Origin: Microbacterium sp. SA39
Lineage (GTDB): Bacteria > Actinomycetota > Actinomycetes > Actinomycetales > Microbacteriaceae
Length of the DNA stretch: 64,000 nt
NCBI RefSeq assembly: GCF_000967865.1
Contig: NZ_JXRU01000039.1
Coordinates: 124,001 to 188,000, forward strand
Direction: 5' to 3'
The position numbers were made by a program, and so were the translations under genes. The notes beneath the pieces are model-generated. The model made no database searches, was not told the origin of the DNA, and worked only from the letters and a program-made list of their open reading frames with translations. Below are positions 62,170 through 64,000 of this stretch, in pieces (within the stretch, counting starts at the first letter, position 1; the number at the start of each line of letters is the position of its first letter).

Positions 62170-63914
62170 AGCACTCCGACGACGGCTGCCGCATCCGGCG
62201 GCACGACGAGCGAAGCGGCATCCGCCCTGATCTCCGCGGTCGATACGAGCACCGTCCCGTCCGCCGCGATCTCGAACTCCGCCGGCGCCTCTGACAGATT
62301 GACGAGCACCGAAAGCGCGCCGCGCTCGATCCGATAGATGCGGTGCTGCGGCGAGCCGTCGGACTCGCGCACGGTGACCGAGGTTCGAGACGAATCCGGA
62401 TCGGTCAGCTCGGGGCGATCACGGCGCAGGGCGGCGAGCTCCTGGTACAGCGCCAGGAGTCGCGCGTGCTCGGGCTGTTCGAGCTCGTCCCACACGAGGT
62501 GCGAGCGCTCGAAGGTCTCCGGGTCCTGCGGGTCGGGCACCGCATCCGTGTCCCAGTCCATCCGCGCGAACTCGGCCTTGCGACCCTCCGACACCGCGCG
62601 ACCGAGATCGGCTTCCGGATGCGAGGTGAAGAACTGCCACGGCGTCGACGCGCCCCACTCCTCGCCCATGAAGAGCATCGGCGTGCCGGGAGCGGTGAGT
62701 GTCAGCACTGCGGCGACCGCGAGTCGATCGGTCGACAACGTCGCGGAGAGGCGGTCGCCCACCGCTCGGTTGCCGATCTGGTCGTGATCCTGCGCGAACG
62801 TGACGAGACGCCAGGAGGGAACGTCCGCCGGGATCGGCGCCCCGTGCGCGCGACCACGGAAGGAGGAGTACGTGCCGTCGTGGAAGAAGCCGCCCTCCGA
62901 GACCTTGGTGACGGCATCCTTCGCAGCGAAGTCCGCGTAGTACCCGACGGTCTCGCCGGTGAGAGCGACGTGCACCGCATGGTGCCAGTCGTCCGACCAC
63001 TGGGCCGTCAGCCCGTAGCCGCCCCGGTCGCGGGGAAGGATCATCGTCGGATCGTTCAGGTCGGACTCGGCGATGAGGGTGAGCGGCCGACCGACCTGCT
63101 CCGACAGGGCATCGGTGCGCTCCGCGAGCTCCTGGAGGATGTGGACCGGCTGCTCGTCGTGCAGGGCGTGCACGGCATCGAGCCGCAGGCCGTCGACATG
63201 GAAGTCGCGCAGCCACATCAGCGCATTCTCGACGATGTAGTCGCGCACCGCGGGCTCATCGAGGTTCACCGAATCGCCCCAGGTGTTGCGCTCACCGTCA
63301 CGCAGGTAGGGACCGAACTCCGGAAGGTAATTGCCGCTCGGTCCCAGGTGGTTGTACACCACGTCCTGGATCACCGCGAGCCCGTGCGCATGCGCGGCAT
63401 CCACGAATCGCTGGTACGCCTGGGGACCGCCGTAGCCCTCGTGCACGGCGTACCAGAGCACTCCGTCGTATCCCCAGTTCCACTGCCCGTTGAATGCGTT
63501 GACCGGCAGCAGCTCGACGTGCGTCGCTCCGAGATCCACGAGGTGGTCGAGGCGCGCGATCGCGGAATCGAGTGTGCCCTCGGGCGTGAAGGTGCCGAGA
63601 TGCAGCTCGTAGATGAGGCCGCCGGCGAGCTCCCGACCGGACCACGATCCATCGCTCCAGGCGAAGGCACCCGCATCGAAGGCCGCGGAGGCGGCGTGCA
63701 CCCCGTCAGGCTGCCTGCGCGACCGCGGATCCGGCCGCAGCTGGTCGCTGTCATCGATCAGGAAGCCGTACCGGTCGCCGTCGGCGAGAGCGAGGTCGGT
63801 GCTCCACCACCCTGATTTCCCGGCATCCAGCTCCCTCTCCTCGAGGGTCGCGCCGTCGGCATCGAGCCGCTGTACCCGCATCCGCCGCGCGCGCGGCGCC
63901 CACACCTCGGTCAT
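62166..63914 (-). CDS. treZ: Malto-oligosyltrehalose trehalohydrolase
   Basis: A 582-residue GH13 enzyme that releases trehalose from maltooligosyl-trehalose made by TreY. An N-terminal CBM48-like domain (about 1-95) precedes the barrel. Conserved residues include the nucleophile Asp246 (GLRLDAVHAL), acid/base Glu283 (LIAESDLND) and the FAQDHDQIGNR motif. GAGAGGGA precedes the ATG. The preceding partial gene is probably treY, so this is the TreY-TreZ trehalose route. Confidence 0.94.
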   Translation of the reverse strand: MTEVWAPRARRMRVQRLDADGATLEERELDAGKSGWWSTDLALADGDRYGFLIDDSDQLRPDPRSRRQPDGVHAASAAFDAGAFAWSDGSWSGRELAGGLIYELHLGTFTPEGTLDSAIARLDHLVDLGATHVELLPVNAFNGQWNWGYDGVLWYAVHEGYGGPQAYQRFVDAAHAHGLAVIQDVVYNHLGPSGNYLPEFGPYLRDGERNTWGDSVNLDEPAVRDYIVENALMWLRDFHVDGLRLDAVHALHDEQPVHILQELAERTDALSEQVGRPLTLIAESDLNDPTMILPRDRGGYGLTAQWSDDWHHAVHVALTGETVGYYADFAAKDAVTKVSEGGFFHDGTYSSFRGRAHGAPIPADVPSWRLVTFAQDHDQIGNRAVGDRLSATLSTDRLAVAAVLTLTAPGTPMLFMGEEWGASTPWQFFTSHPEADLGRAVSEGRKAEFARMDWDTDAVPDPQDPETFERSHLVWDELEQPEHARLLALYQELAALRRDRPELTDPDSSRTSVTVRESDGSPQHRIYRIERGALSVLVNLSEAPAEFEIAADGTVLVSTAEIRADAASLVVPPDAAAVVGVL

Positions 63915-63929
63915 GTTCCGTTCCCTCTC

Positions 63930-64000
63930 TCAGCGGGCGAGTTCGATCAGCGCCACGGGGTAGGTGGCGAACAGGTCGGCCAGTCGCACTGCTCCCGGCT
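63930..64000 (-). CDS. treY: C-terminal end of a probable malto-oligosyltrehalose synthase (partial)
   Basis: The last 22 or so codons of a gene entering from the right edge read PGAVRLADLFATYPVALIEL then AR and stop, 15 nt before treZ. The end RLADLFATYPVAL is typical for TreY C-termini and treY-treZ is a common order. Too little is visible for certainty. Confidence 0.65.
   Translation of the reverse strand, partial: PGAVRLADLFATYPVALIELAR

Overview
This window is a replication-origin region of a high-GC actinobacterium, most likely a Microbacterium or a close relative in the Microbacteriaceae. The evidence is the gene order (rnpA-rpmH-dnaA-dnaN-recF-gyrB-gyrA, with parA/parB and the pknB/pstP/fha cluster nearby), the strong C/G preference at third codon positions, actinobacteria-specific genes (crgA, fhaA/fhaB, DUF3566, DUF6049, a class E sortase) and many TANNNT-N6/7-ATG starts typical of leaderless actinobacterial transcripts. 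The genus is an inference from protein flavour and repeat words, not from a search. I see no prophage, IS element or CRISPR array.

Layout from left to right. 1-550: a small HTH regulator with a perfect palindrome over its promoter, then tRNA-Leu. 695-9493: the growth and cell-wall signalling operon fhaA-fhaB-pstP-rodA-pbpA-pknA-pknB on the + strand. 9561-13259: trpG/pabA, a small membrane protein, a class E sortase, crgA, a rhomboid protease and a cyclophilin. 13433-21423: a mixed block (YbaK-type deacylase, NUDIX, a decayed GyrI-like gene, DUF1801, an M24 peptidase, ilvD, an MmyB-type regulator, GNAT, a lipoprotein, DUF3253). 21429-24576: tRNA-Ala and tRNA-Ile, then a DUF4097 protein, a LuxR-type response regulator and its histidine kinase. 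24789-33297: the replication block DUF3566, gyrA, gyrB, DUF721, recF and dnaN on the - strand.

The origin lies at 33298-33758 between dnaN and dnaA, with three perfect DnaA boxes and an AT-rich GTTAAC segment. Two more boxes lie exactly 100 bp apart between dnaA and rpmH. To the right, rpmH-rnpA-yidD-yidC-jag-rsmG run on the + strand into a gene-poor stretch of about 2 kb, then parA-parB. Seven parS sites lie between the end of jag and the start of parA, two of them inside translation-initiation regions.

From 42469 to the end: a sugar porter, trxA/trxB, murJ, a DUF6049 protein, a methyltransferase, an LLM flavin oxidoreductase, an LPGTG surface protein, a frameshifted Tat-exported phosphoesterase, an HD protein, the CCA-adding enzyme, a VapBC-like toxin-antitoxin pair, a TetR regulator with a DUF6069-like membrane protein, an SDR, treZ and the last codons of a probable treY.

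The most interesting signals are not classical new genes. They are (i) a dispersed family of 85-97 bp palindromic elements whose conserved core is flanked by arms that differ from copy to copy but stay complementary; (ii) three other short intergenic repeat families, one apparently inserted in frame into a methyltransferase gene; (iii) a second DnaA-box cluster beside crgA; (iv) parS sites fused to start codons; (v) at least fifteen candidate leaderless promoters; and (vi) two genes with probable one-base shifts in homopolymer tracts, plus one older pseudogene.
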